A stretch of 64,000 bases of DNA from Rhizobium sp. CG5. GTDB taxonomy: Bacteria; Pseudomonadota; Alphaproteobacteria; Rhizobiales; Rhizobiaceae. Position numbers and translations under genes: made by a program. Below, piece by piece: positions 17,684 through 26,572 of this stretch (its first letter is position 1; each line of letters starts with the position of its first letter). The notes below the pieces were generated by a model. The model did not search any database. It was not told the origin of the DNA and was given only the letters and a program-made list of their open reading frames with translations. The stretch is taken from assembly GCF_023701945.1 (NCBI RefSeq), contig NZ_JABAEF010000011.1, positions 62,001 through 126,000 of the forward strand, written 5' to 3'.

Positions 17684-18825
17684 CGGCTCCCGAGCATTTC
17701 GTATCCACGGAACCCTTCGACCCCAATCTGCTCGAAGCCGACCAAGACCTGGTCAGCGGCCACGCCTCGCAGTTAAAGCTTATATGGTGGCAGTTTCGCC
17801 GACATCGGCTGGCGCTGGCGTCCGGTATCCTGCTGCTTGCCGTCTATCTGTTGATCCTGATCGTCGAGTTTGTCGCCCCCTATAATGTGCGAACCCGCGA
17901 CGTCGACAACATCTATGCACCGCCGCAACAGGTCCGGCTGTTCCACGAGGGATCGTTTGTCGGCCCATTTGTCTATGGGCGCACAATGGCGCTGGACATG
18001 ACGACATTGAAGCGCGTCTACAGCGACGATCTGGGCGACGTGCAGCCCCTGCGCTTCTTCTGTCACGGCGACAGCTATCGCTTCTGGAACCTGGTCGATG
18101 GCGATGTCCATCTGGTCTGTCCGGCCCGCGAAGGCCAGTTCTTCCTGTTGGGAACCGATCGTCTCGGCCGTGATGTTTTCTCGCGCATTCTCTACGGAGC
18201 CCGTATTTCGCTGACCATCGGACTGCTCGGCGTCACCACGAGCTTCGTTCTGGGTATTGTGATTGGTGGTCTGGCCGGCTACTGGGGCGGTTGGTTCGAT
18301 ATGGCGGTGCAGCGCGTCATCGAGGTGCTGCAGTCCATCCCCAGCATCCCGCTGTGGCTGGCAATGGCGGCGATCATGCCGGCCGACTGGTCGCCCTTTG
18401 TCGTTTATCTCGGCATAACTTTCATTCTGGGACTGCTCGACTGGACCGGGCTTGCCCGTGCGGTAAGGTCCAAGCTCCTGGCCCTGCGCGAAGAGGACTA
18501 TGTTCTGGCGGCCCAGATGATGGGTGCAAAAAGTCCGCGCATCATCGCCCGCCACCTGATCCCGGGTTTTCTGTCCCACCTTATCGCCAGCGCAACGCTG
18601 ACAATCCCGGGCATGATTCTCGGGGAGACAACACTGAGCTTTCTCGGGCTGGGACTGAGACCGCCGATCGCCAGCTGGGGCGTGCTTCTGACCGAAGCAC
18701 GCACCGTCAACGTGATCGCCCTGTATCCATGGTTACTCTTTCCGGCAGTTCCTGTAATCGTGATCATCCTAGCCTTCAATTTTCTGGGAGACGGCCTTAG
18801 AGATGCCGCTGACCCTTACCACTAG
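17680..18825 (+). CDS. Peptide-type ABC transporter permease 2 (DppC/YejE-like)
   Basis: The 381-aa product has a long cytoplasmic N terminus, a first helix at LALASGILLLAVYLLILIV, then about 90 residues before the remaining helices. FLLGTDRLGRDVFSRILYG is the family hallmark, and YVLAAQMMGAKSPRII is the ATPase-docking EAA-like loop. The longer-than-usual segment between helix 1 and the hallmark is characteristic of YejE-type permeases. It partners the preceding permease. Confidence 0.93.
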   Translation: MTAPEHFVSTEPFDPNLLEADQDLVSGHASQLKLIWWQFRRHRLALASGILLLAVYLLILIVEFVAPYNVRTRDVDNIYAPPQQVRLFHEGSFVGPFVYGRTMALDMTTLKRVYSDDLGDVQPLRFFCHGDSYRFWNLVDGDVHLVCPAREGQFFLLGTDRLGRDVFSRILYGARISLTIGLLGVTTSFVLGIVIGGLAGYWGGWFDMAVQRVIEVLQSIPSIPLWLAMAAIMPADWSPFVVYLGITFILGLLDWTGLARAVRSKLLALREEDYVLAAQMMGAKSPRIIARHLIPGFLSHLIASATLTIPGMILGETTLSFLGLGLRPPIASWGVLLTEARTVNVIALYPWLLFPAVPVIVIILAFNFLGDGLRDAADPYH

Positions 18826-18882
18826 TCGTCGCATGTCGCATTGCACTCCCAGCAGTCGGCGAATATTCAGGAGAACTTCCCC

Positions 18883-20082
18883 ATGACTGGGCGTTCGCGC
18901 AAAGTACGCGTACTTATGTATAGCCACGATACCTTCGGCCTCGGACATCTGCGCCGCTGCCGGACGATAGCTCATTCGCTCGTCCAAGATTATCACGGTC
19001 TCCAGGTGCTGATCATTTCCGGCTCAACCATCGCCGGCGCATTCGATTATCGGGCCCGAGTCGATTTCGTGAAGATCCCCAGCGTGATCAAGCTGCGTAA
19101 CAGCGAATATACGTCCATGGACAAGCACATCGACGTGTCCGAGACAATCGAGATGCGCAAGTCGATGATCTTCCATACGGCAAAGACGTTCGAGCCCGAC
19201 ATCCTGATCATCGACAAAGAGCCGCTGGGCCTGCGCGGCGAAGTCGAAGATACGCTGCGCTTCCTCAGGGCACGCGGCACGACATTGGTGCTCGGCCTGC
19301 GCGAGGTCATGGATGCTCCGCATCTGCTCGACGTCGAGTGGAAGCGCAATGACACGATGCACAAGATCGGCGAACTCTATCACCATATCTGGGTCTATGG
19401 CCCGCCGGACTTTCACGATCCCCTCGTCGGGCTCGACGTGCCCGAGAGCGTGCGCTCGAAAATGGAATTTGTCGGTTTTCTGCAACGCAAATCATCGAAG
19501 ACTATCCCGGCCGATGCCAGTGACTATCTGCTGGTCACGACCGGCGGCGGCGGAGACGGCTCCGATCTGGTCCGCGACGTGATAGCAGCCTACCAGGCCG
19601 ACCCCACTCTGACGATGAAAGCCGTCATCGTGCTTGGCCCCTATATGCCCAACGAGCAACGGATGAATTTCGTCCAACAGGCAGCCGACAATCCGCATAT
19701 CGAGATCATCGAGTTCGACAGTCGTATGGAAGACCGGATCGCCGGCGCCCGGGCGGTCGTCGCCATGGGCGGATACAATACCTACTGCGAGATCCTATCC
19801 TTCGACAAACCGGCACTGATCGTTCCGCGCATGCAGCCACGTCTTGAGCAGTTCATCCGGGCACGCCGGGCGGCGGAACTTGGACTGATCAGCATGCTGC
19901 CACCCGAGGAGGCCGCCGACGGCCTTCGCATGGCCGCGGCTATAAAGGCTCTCCTCAAGCGCGATCCGCCATCGGCAAGCCCGGCCGCAATGCATCTTGA
20001 AGGCCTGCCGACGATTTCGTCGCTGGTCGCCCAGTATCTGAGCGACAGGGCCGAACTGTCTCCCAACATCGCCCAAGGCTGA
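18883..20082 (+). CDS. MurG-like glycosyltransferase A
   Basis: This 399-aa GT-B enzyme resembles MurG/UDP-glycosyltransferases. The N terminus VLMYSHDTFGLGHLRRCRTIA is a glycine-rich acceptor-binding loop. TTGGGGDGSDL and AVVAMGGYNTYCEILSFDKPALIVP form the nucleotide-sugar-binding half. The ATG at 18883 has AGGAG 9 nt upstream, so the in-frame TTG at 18841 is rejected. It is the first of three glycosyltransferase genes; the next begins 2 bp after its stop. It is clearly paralogous to the third gene. It is probably a cytosolic or membrane-peripheral transferase for an exported glycan or glycolipid. Confidence 0.83.
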   Translation: MTGRSRKVRVLMYSHDTFGLGHLRRCRTIAHSLVQDYHGLQVLIISGSTIAGAFDYRARVDFVKIPSVIKLRNSEYTSMDKHIDVSETIEMRKSMIFHTAKTFEPDILIIDKEPLGLRGEVEDTLRFLRARGTTLVLGLREVMDAPHLLDVEWKRNDTMHKIGELYHHIWVYGPPDFHDPLVGLDVPESVRSKMEFVGFLQRKSSKTIPADASDYLLVTTGGGGDGSDLVRDVIAAYQADPTLTMKAVIVLGPYMPNEQRMNFVQQAADNPHIEIIEFDSRMEDRIAGARAVVAMGGYNTYCEILSFDKPALIVPRMQPRLEQFIRARRAAELGLISMLPPEEAADGLRMAAAIKALLKRDPPSASPAAMHLEGLPTISSLVAQYLSDRAELSPNIAQG

Positions 20083-20084
20083 CC

Positions 20085-21338
20085 ATGCAACGCAACCGGA
20101 AGATTACCGTTTTGCTCAAGGGCTATCCGCGCCTATCGGAGACCTTTATCGCTCAGGAGCTGCTGGGGCTGGAGAAAGCCGGGTTCGAGCTTGAACTGGT
20201 CTCGATGCGGCGGCCGACAGACAAGAAGCGCCATGCGGTCAATGACGAAATTCGCGCGCCCGTTCACTACCTTCCCGAATATCTGCATGAGGAGCCGCTG
20301 CGGGTACTCAAAGCGCTTTGGGCCGTGCGTTCGGCACCCGGCCTGCGCGATGCCGCCAGGCAATTCTGGCGCGACCTGATGCGCGATTTCAGCCGCAACC
20401 GCTTCCGCCGCTTTGGTCAGGCCGCCGTCCTGGCGGCCGAATGGCCCAAGGGCTCCGAGTGGCTCCATGTCCATTTCATACATACGCCGGCATCGGTTGC
20501 CAGCTATACAAGCCAGATCAACGGTATACCGTGGACGGTCTCGGCACATGCCAAGGACATCTGGACCTCCGCGGACTGGGACTTGTCTGAAAAACTGCAA
20601 CGTGCCGATTGGGTCGTGACCTGCACCGGCGTCGGCTTTGACAAGCTGAACAATCTTGCCGATGGGCGGGGCAATGTGAACCTGAGCTATCACGGGCTTG
20701 ATCTTGAGCGTTTTCCGAGATTCGATGGTCCGCGACCAGCCCGCAATGGCCTGGACGCCGCCGACCCGGTTGAAATCCTCAGCGTCGGTCGAGCGGTAAA
20801 AAAGAAAGGTTACGACACCATCCTGGAAGCGCTGGCAAGACTGCCCGAGGCGCTGAACTGGCGCTTCACCCATATCGGCGGTGGCGGTGAACTCGCCACG
20901 CTGAAAACCTTTGCGCAAGAGCGCGGCATCGATGACCGGATCACCTGGAAGGGATCGATGAGCCAGCAGGATGTTCTGGCCCACTACCGCAAAAGCGACC
21001 TTTTCACGCTCGCCTGCCGGATTACCGCCGATGGCGACCGCGACGGCCTGCCGAACGTGCTTGTCGAAGCCGCAAGCCAGGGACTGGTGGCCGTGACGAC
21101 CACCGTGTCGGCGATTTCAGAACTCTTCCACGACCGCGACAACGCGCTTCTTGTCGAAACCGACAATGCCGACAAACTCTCGGCAGCGCTGGAGCTGGCG
21201 ATTTGCGACCCATCGCTGCGCGAAACGCTCGGCACAGCCGCCGAGGCTCGGGTGCGGCGCGATTTCGACTATCACAACAGCATCCGCGATCTCGACAGGC
21301 TTTTCCACGCCTCCTGGGCCAAGCGAGAGATGGCATGA
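20085..21338 (+). CDS. GT4 family glycosyltransferase
   Basis: This 417-aa retaining GT-B enzyme starts VLLKGYPRLSETFIAQELLGLE, a typical start for colanic-acid/exopolysaccharide GT4 enzymes. HVHFIHTPASVA and FTHIGGGGELATLK follow, then DGLPNVLVEAASQGLVAV with the catalytic-region Glu residues, and ISELFHDRDNALLVE. It lies between the two MurG-like paralogues, with a 2-bp gap upstream and a 4-bp stop/start overlap downstream. It probably adds one sugar in the same glycan pathway. Confidence 0.9.
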   Translation: MQRNRKITVLLKGYPRLSETFIAQELLGLEKAGFELELVSMRRPTDKKRHAVNDEIRAPVHYLPEYLHEEPLRVLKALWAVRSAPGLRDAARQFWRDLMRDFSRNRFRRFGQAAVLAAEWPKGSEWLHVHFIHTPASVASYTSQINGIPWTVSAHAKDIWTSADWDLSEKLQRADWVVTCTGVGFDKLNNLADGRGNVNLSYHGLDLERFPRFDGPRPARNGLDAADPVEILSVGRAVKKKGYDTILEALARLPEALNWRFTHIGGGGELATLKTFAQERGIDDRITWKGSMSQQDVLAHYRKSDLFTLACRITADGDRDGLPNVLVEAASQGLVAVTTTVSAISELFHDRDNALLVETDNADKLSAALELAICDPSLRETLGTAAEARVRRDFDYHNSIRDLDRLFHASWAKREMA

Positions 21339-22507
21339 GCACGACGGGTACTGCAACAGCGGCTTCGGCGGGCCGGGTGTTTTTCTATGTTCAGCATCTC
21401 CTCGGGATCGGCCACCTGGCGCGCGCAAGCCGCATCGCCGGCGCATTGAAGGATGCCGGACTCGACGTGACGCTTGTAACCGGCGGGTCGGCAGTGGACG
21501 GGTTTCCCGGAGCGGGTATTGCCCATGTGGCCCTGCCACCCATTGTCGCCTCCAACAGCGGGTTTTCCGGTCTCGCCGATCTCCATGGCAATCCGATTGA
21601 CGAGCGGTTCAAGCGCGACCGGACGGAGCGTCTGTTGCAGGCCTACCGGACGGCGCGGCCGGACGTCGTCATCGTCGAGGCTTTTCCGTTTGGTCGCCGG
21701 CCGGTGCGCTTCGAACTGCTGCCGCTGATAGACGCCATCGAGAACACGCGGCCGCGGCCGCTGCTCTTCAGCTCGATCCGCGATATCCTGCAGCAAAACC
21801 GCAAGCCCGGACGAGACCAGGAGACATCAGACCTCGTGCGCGCCCATTTCGATGCCGTCCTTGTCCACGGCGATCCATCCTTCGGGCGGCTTGAAGACAC
21901 GTATCCGCTTGCCTCGCAGATCGCCGATCGTGTCCACTACACCGGACTGGTGGCAGCACCGCTGCCGACGCCGGCGCCCGACCGTTTCGACACGGTTATC
22001 TCCGCCGGTGGTGGCGCTGTCGGTGTCGAGTTGATCGCTGCGGCGCTCGATGCACGCGCAATTCTCGGCGATATGTCACCGTGGTGCGTGATCACCGGTC
22101 CAAACATGCCGAAAGCCGACTATGATCGATTTGTGGAGCGTACGGCGGGTAGCCCTGTAAAGCTATTCCGGTTCCGTTCGGATTTTCCGAACCTGCTGCC
22201 CAATGCAGAATTGTCAATCTCACAAGCCGGCTACAATACCGTCTGCGATCTGCTGCGCGCCAATTGCCGGGCGCTGCTGGTGCCGTTTTCCGCCGGCGGG
22301 GAGACCGAACAGAGCGTCCGGGCCGAAAAACTGGCTGCACTCGGCTTTGCGCGGATCATTCCGGATGAGGGGTTGACCGGCAACGGCATGGCGAAGGCCA
22401 TCACTGCGGCGCGCACACTGACGCTTCCGCAGCAGTTCACAGTCTCGCTGGAGGGTGCGGCCGAGACCGCCCGCCTCATCCTTGAACGGCTGGCGGGTCG
22501 AGGATGA
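21335..22507 (+). CDS. MurG-like glycosyltransferase B
   Basis: This 390-aa paralogue of the gene at 18883 has VFFYVQHLLGIGHLARASRIA at the N terminus, a central VISAGGGAVGVEL loop, and a C-terminal LSISQAGYNTVCDLLRANCRALLVP matching the AGYNT motif of gene A. The ATG overlaps the stop of the GT4 gene (ATGA). The open frame extends upstream into the GT4 gene, but that part is not used. The three co-translated glycosyltransferases may build a short glycan together. Donors and acceptors are unknown. Confidence 0.83.
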   Translation: MSTTGTATAASAGRVFFYVQHLLGIGHLARASRIAGALKDAGLDVTLVTGGSAVDGFPGAGIAHVALPPIVASNSGFSGLADLHGNPIDERFKRDRTERLLQAYRTARPDVVIVEAFPFGRRPVRFELLPLIDAIENTRPRPLLFSSIRDILQQNRKPGRDQETSDLVRAHFDAVLVHGDPSFGRLEDTYPLASQIADRVHYTGLVAAPLPTPAPDRFDTVISAGGGAVGVELIAAALDARAILGDMSPWCVITGPNMPKADYDRFVERTAGSPVKLFRFRSDFPNLLPNAELSISQAGYNTVCDLLRANCRALLVPFSAGGETEQSVRAEKLAALGFARIIPDEGLTGNGMAKAITAARTLTLPQQFTVSLEGAAETARLILERLAGRG

Positions 22508-22653
22508 CGCTCTAAAGCGGGTGCCGACTTGCCAGTGCGTTCTCTCGCTAAGGACGCCGCTCACCGAACACACACTTATTCTGTTGATGGTTTATGACGG
22601 CGGTTTTCTCCTCACCAGAGAGACCAAGCTTCGTTCAACGTTCCAGCTGCAAC

Positions 22654-22704
22654 AACGCATCTCGCCGAGGTCGGCCCTCGTTGCCGTTAAGATTGAGATG
22701 CGTT
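22654..22704. terminator. Inverted repeat downstream of the heavy-metal ATPase gene
   Basis: AACGCATCTC at 22654-22663 and GAGATGCGTT at 22695-22704 form a perfect 10-bp inverted repeat with a 31-nt loop, just after the ATPase stop. No U-run follows, so it is at best a weak or factor-assisted terminator, or an RNA-stabilising structure, in the convergent gap 22508-22709. Nothing else is visible in that gap. Confidence 0.35.
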
Positions 22705-22709
22705 CCGTT

Positions 22710-25334
22710 TCATCGGATCGGACGAAGCAGCCGCAGCGCGTTCATGGTGACAAGAACCGTCGCTCCGGTGTCGGCCAGGATCGCAGGCCACAAACCTGTT
22801 ATCCCGAGGACAGTCGTCACCAGGAAGACCACCTTGAGGCCGAGGGCGATGGTGATGTTCTGGAAAATGTTGCGCATCGTCCGCTTCGACAGATCGATCA
22901 TCAGGGCGACGTCGCCGACCCGCCCGTGGAGAACCGCGGCATCCGCTGTCTCCAGTGCCACGTCCGTTCCGCCACCCATGGCGATGCCGACGTCGGCGGC
23001 GGCCAGCGCTGGCGCGTCGTTGATGCCGTCGCCAATCTTGCCGACGACATAGCCTTCCTTCTTGAGCTCGCCAACGATCCGCTGTTTGTCTTCGGGCATC
23101 AGTTCCGCGCGGACCTCAATGCCGAGTTGCGCGCCGATGGCGGTTGCCGTTCTCTTGTTGTCGCCGGTCAGCATCACCGTCTTGATGCCCGCGTCGGTCA
23201 GGGCTTTGAGGCCCGCCACGGCATCGGCCCGCGGCTCGTCGCGCATGGCAATGGCGCCAGCGAGAACGTCGCTGATTACCAGAACAGACACGGTCTTTCC
23301 CTGATCGTTCAATGCGGTGATGGTCTTCGAGTGAGCCATCGGCATCGTGACCCGCTCCGCGGCGGCTTTAGGGGAGCCGAAGAAGACCTCGACCCCGTCG
23401 ATCACCGCGGTCACGCCCTTGCCGCCGAGTGCCTTCGCATCGGTTGCCGCCGGAGCGGCGATCCCATCGTCGTTAGCCTTGTCGAGGATCGCAACGGCGA
23501 GCGGGTGGCTGGACCCCGTCTCAAGGGCGGCGGCATAGCGCAGCACCTCGTCGACCTTGCGGCCAAACGGTACCACGTCGGTCACCTTAGGCTTGCCCTC
23601 GGTCAGTGTCCCCGTCTTGTCGAAGGCAATCGCGGTCAGCTTGCCCAATCCCTCAAGCACTGCACCGCCCTTCAGGAGCAAGCCACGGCGGGCACCGGAC
23701 GAAAGGGATGCGGCAATTGCGGCCGGTGTCGAGATGACAAGCGCGCACGGGCAACCGATGAGAAGGACTGCAAGGCCCTTGTAGACCCATTCGCTCCAGA
23801 TGCCGCCGCCGACCAGTGGTGGGACTACGGCAACAAGGGCTGCCACAAGGACAACGCCCGGCGTGTAGTAGCGCGAAAAACGGTCGATGAAGCGCTCGGT
23901 CGGAGCTTTGGACTCCTGGGCTTCCTCAACGAGCCGCACGACGCGGGCGATGGTGTTGTCGGCGGCGGCGGCTGTGACTCGTACACGCAAGGCTGCGTCG
24001 CCATTGACCGTACCTGCAAAGACGTTGTCATCGACGGCTTTCCGCACGGGAACACTTTCACCGGTGACAGGCGCCTCATCGATAGAACTTTCACCGGCAA
24101 CAATTACACCGTCGGCGGATATGCGGTCGCCCGGTCGGACCAAGATGATCGAACCCACGGCGAGGGTTTCAGCCGGGACTTCACGGGTCTTGCCGCCCTC
24201 CTCCAGCAGTGCAGTCTTGGGAACAAGCGCGGTGAGTGACGTGATACTGTCACGAGCCTTGCCGGCAGCCACGCCCTCAAGCAGTTCGCCAACCAGGAAC
24301 AGGAAAACAACCGCGGCGGCCTCCTCGGTGGCATCGATCACCAAGGCTCCAACGGCGGCGATCGTCATCAGCATCTCGATCGAGAACGGCGTGCCCGCCC
24401 TCGCCGCCATGAAGGCCCGACGTGCAATCGGAACGAGGCCTACGAACATAGCGACAATGAAGGCATAGGTGGCGATGGCTGGGAACAGATGTCCGAGGCC
24501 GTAGGCAAGGACGAGCGCTCCGCCCGCCGTGATGGTCAGTCGGCCCTTCTTGCTCTGCCACCACGGACCTTCGGATGGGGTGTGGTCGTGGCCGTGCAAG
24601 CCTTCGATCTCGTCTTTGGCAGATTTCGGGCCGTGGTCATGGCCAGAATGGTCGCTGGACACCGCAGAGCCCGCGGCCACTGCTTTTGCCGCCTTCAAAA
24701 CCGGCGCGATGGAGTAGCCGAGTCCTGAAACCTGCTTCTCGACGGCCTCGAGATCGGCGGCGGCCGAATGTTTTACCGTCATCGTCCCGGCGGTGACCGA
24801 TACGCTGACATCGTCGATGCCGGGAAGACGGCGAACAGCTGTGTCGATCTTGCTGGCACATGAAGCGCAGTCCATACCTCCGATCCTGAAGCGTACCTGA
24901 CCATGGGTGCTGCCCTCTCCAGGGAGAGCATGGTCATGCCCGTGCTGATGATCATGGTCGAAACCGCCGGTGTGGTCATGGGGATGGGCTTCATGGTCCT
25001 GGTGCTCGCCATGATTGGCGGCCTGCCCGTGTGCATGGTCGTGGCCATGCTCCGCACTGCATGCAGGCCCGTGAATATGTCCCGAGGCTCCAGCGGACAC
25101 AGGACCTGTCTTGGGCGCCATCGGCCGCGCCTCGTATCCAAGACCGGAGAGCGTCTTGCCGATCGCCTCAAGATCGCTGCTGGTGGCATGGCTCACCGTC
25201 ATCGTTCCCGCGGTGACGGAGACGGACACGTCGGAAACGCCGGGCATACGCCTGACCACGGTGTCGATCTTGTCCGCGCAGGATGCGCCGTCCATGCCTT
25301 CAAGACGAAATCCCGTCTGCAACGAATCGCTCAT
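22710..25334 (-). CDS. zntA: Zn/Cd/Pb-exporting P1B-type ATPase
   Basis: This 874-aa heavy-metal pump carries two N-terminal HMA domains. The second has an intact GMDCASC (C156, C159). The first reads GMDGASC, having lost one Cys. A His/Asp-rich linker fills about residues 86-144, with a second one after HMA2. Core motifs are the membrane metal site IGCPCALVIS, phosphorylation site DKTGTLTEGKP, SSHPLA, and GDGINDAPAL. The last helix has ADTGATVLVTMNALRL, whose Asp is diagnostic of Zn/Cd/Pb (ZntA) rather than Cu pumps. ATG 25334 is preferred because GAGG lies upstream; an ATG at 25349 is possible. A MerR-type promoter precedes the gene, but no MerR gene is adjacent. Confidence 0.93.
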   Translation of the reverse strand: MSDSLQTGFRLEGMDGASCADKIDTVVRRMPGVSDVSVSVTAGTMTVSHATSSDLEAIGKTLSGLGYEARPMAPKTGPVSAGASGHIHGPACSAEHGHDHAHGQAANHGEHQDHEAHPHDHTGGFDHDHQHGHDHALPGEGSTHGQVRFRIGGMDCASCASKIDTAVRRLPGIDDVSVSVTAGTMTVKHSAAADLEAVEKQVSGLGYSIAPVLKAAKAVAAGSAVSSDHSGHDHGPKSAKDEIEGLHGHDHTPSEGPWWQSKKGRLTITAGGALVLAYGLGHLFPAIATYAFIVAMFVGLVPIARRAFMAARAGTPFSIEMLMTIAAVGALVIDATEEAAAVVFLFLVGELLEGVAAGKARDSITSLTALVPKTALLEEGGKTREVPAETLAVGSIILVRPGDRISADGVIVAGESSIDEAPVTGESVPVRKAVDDNVFAGTVNGDAALRVRVTAAAADNTIARVVRLVEEAQESKAPTERFIDRFSRYYTPGVVLVAALVAVVPPLVGGGIWSEWVYKGLAVLLIGCPCALVISTPAAIAASLSSGARRGLLLKGGAVLEGLGKLTAIAFDKTGTLTEGKPKVTDVVPFGRKVDEVLRYAAALETGSSHPLAVAILDKANDDGIAAPAATDAKALGGKGVTAVIDGVEVFFGSPKAAAERVTMPMAHSKTITALNDQGKTVSVLVISDVLAGAIAMRDEPRADAVAGLKALTDAGIKTVMLTGDNKRTATAIGAQLGIEVRAELMPEDKQRIVGELKKEGYVVGKIGDGINDAPALAAADVGIAMGGGTDVALETADAAVLHGRVGDVALMIDLSKRTMRNIFQNITIALGLKVVFLVTTVLGITGLWPAILADTGATVLVTMNALRLLRPIR

Positions 25335-25363
25335 TCTCAGAATCCTCATGGTCTCTGCGAATT

Positions 25364-25394
25364 TGTTTAGGACCTCTAGCTACTAGAGGTGCAA
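25364..25394 (-). promoter_or_regulatory. MerR-family (ZntR/CadR-like) promoter and operator
   Basis: On the minus strand TTGCAC (25394-25389) and TAAACA (25369-25364) are separated by 19 bp, the lengthened spacer typical of MerR-activated promoters. The dyad ACCTCTAG-TAG-CTAGAGGT (25372-25390) is perfect and overlaps the spacer. The position, spacing and dyad predict induction of the ATPase by Zn/Cd/Pb through an unlinked MerR-type activator. Confidence 0.85.
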
Positions 25395-25516
25395 GAGCGG
25401 AAACAGCTTATTGTGAAAGTCCGCCGTGAGCATGATGAGACGTGCAGCAAGCTATGCGCGCGGATGCCATCGCCTTGAACGGTATCGAACGTACGACACC
25501 TATCTGCACACTGTCG

Positions 25517-25936
25517 TTATCTGGACCAGGGATTGATCACTGTCAGCCCAGCAGCCTCGAAAGGGCTTGTGTCGCGAGTGGCGATGGCGAGGCCGTTTGC
25601 TGCCGCTGTGGCTGCAATGTAGCCGTCAGCCGTGCCGATCGCTTTCCCAGATACTCGAGCGCGTGCCATCAGTTCGGAATAAAACTGAGAAGTAGCCAGA
25701 TCGAAGGACAGGATGCGCTTGGAAAAGTGAGGCAGCACTTCGCCCTCAAGGCGGTCGCGAAGAATAGTTTGCCGTTTCCCTGAAGGCAAAGCGGCGATCC
25801 CGAAGCGAAGTTCAGCAATCGTTATTGCGGAGAGGAACAGCGTTTCGATAGCTTGAGCGTCCAACCAGGCGATCACTGCCTCATCAGGAACCGGTTTCCA
25901 AGGCTCGGATACAACGTTGGTGTCCAGCAAGATCAT
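25517..25936 (-). CDS. PIN-domain toxin (VapC/FitB-like)
   Basis: This 139-aa PIN-domain ribonuclease has MILLDTNVVSE holding the first acidic residue, TIAELRFGIA the second, and GTADGYIAATAAANGLAIATRD the C-terminal Asp pair. The wording TNVVSE...AELRFGI...ATRD is typical of the FitB subgroup. It would cleave RNA when not held by its partner. The ATG overlaps the antitoxin stop by 4 bp, so toxin and antitoxin are coupled. Confidence 0.9.
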   Translation of the reverse strand: MILLDTNVVSEPWKPVPDEAVIAWLDAQAIETLFLSAITIAELRFGIAALPSGKRQTILRDRLEGEVLPHFSKRILSFDLATSQFYSELMARARVSGKAIGTADGYIAATAAANGLAIATRDTSPFEAAGLTVINPWSR

Positions 25937-26187
25937 TCGAATGTCATCGGTTCAGCAGGTGTATTGTCGCGACTTTTCTGCAGAGCTTCAACGTCGCTGT
26001 CGGAAAGCTCGGCGTCGCGACCAATGGCCGTCAGCAAGGAACCTAGCTTAACACGTTCGGGAGGACGAACAGCGTTTTCAAGAATGTCACGGATCTCGGC
26101 CTCGGTGCTCCGGCCATGATGAGCCGCTCGCACCCGCAGGGCACGATGTGTTTCGTCAGAAAGGTTTCGAATGGTGACTGCCGGCAT
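25933..26187 (-). CDS. Ribbon-helix-helix antitoxin (FitA-like)
   Basis: This 84-aa protein begins MPAVTIRNLSDETHRALRVRAA, the classic FitA ribbon-helix-helix DNA-binding start, followed by STEAEIRDILENAV. The C-terminal tail is acidic and would wrap the toxin. ATG 26187 is chosen because GGGGA lies about 8 nt upstream and family members start at this Met. An upstream dyad (26189-26223) fits autorepression by the complex. Confidence 0.87.
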   Translation of the reverse strand: MPAVTIRNLSDETHRALRVRAAHHGRSTEAEIRDILENAVRPPERVKLGSLLTAIGRDAELSDSDVEALQKSRDNTPAEPMTFE

Positions 26188-26188
26188 T

Positions 26189-26223
26189 GATATCATCCCC
26201 ATAGATATGATGGATATGATATC
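26189..26223. promoter_or_regulatory. Candidate toxin-antitoxin autorepression operator
   Basis: GATATCAT (26189-26196) and ATGATATC (26216-26223) form a perfect inverted repeat. Within it lies a direct repeat of GATATGAT (26204-26211 and 26213-26220). The repeats lie directly upstream of the antitoxin ATG, as expected for a ribbon-helix-helix operator. Confidence 0.6.
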
Positions 26224-26352
26224 AAAATATGCAGAATGACGCAAACTTCAAGAGGTTCGTTACCGAGGACGAACATACTGTCTTTTTGGATATCCCGCCT
26301 TGAACCAATTCGAATTGTCGTCGATCTCTCCTTGCCCGGCAGGCAAATGCCT

Positions 26353-26511
26353 TCATTTGCCGAAAGGGGCGCAGAGCCGGGACACCTGGCTCTTGGAGAT
26401 GCCCGACATGCCCATAGCCTTGACGAGATCATCGACGGATCGGGTCGAAACGCCCTGGATATAGGCTTTCTGGATGACCGTCATCAGGGCCATCGCGGCT
26501 TTGCCTCGATT
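26353..26511 (-). pseudogene. Fragment of an IS256-family (mutator) transposase
   Basis: Translation of the minus strand gives about 52 residues including MTVIQKAYIQGVSTRSV, DDLVKAMGMSGISKSQ and VSRLC, the highly conserved N-terminal helical region of IS256-family transposases. The match stops after RLC, a few residues before a stop at 26353. Upstream the frame loses similarity within about 10 codons, and there is no catalytic DDE domain. This is a remnant of an old insertion between the toxin-antitoxin pair and the amide-catabolism operon. The rest of the gap 26224-26572 shows nothing recognisable. Confidence 0.8.
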
Positions 26512-26572
26512 GTGGAACTGGGATTATCACAGCCGCCAGATACGACATGCGCTGACCGCGTGGCAACCGGCG

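Noticed and set aside
21203..21334. Upstream extension of the third glycosyltransferase gene
   Set aside because: The extra residues lie inside the GT4 gene and do not fit the MurG-like N terminus, which begins shortly after ATG 21335.
22455..24239. Long plus-strand open frame (about 594 codons) opposite the heavy-metal ATPase gene
   Set aside because: It is the reverse complement of a highly conserved P-type ATPase and has no family-like sequence; high GC content keeps antisense frames open.
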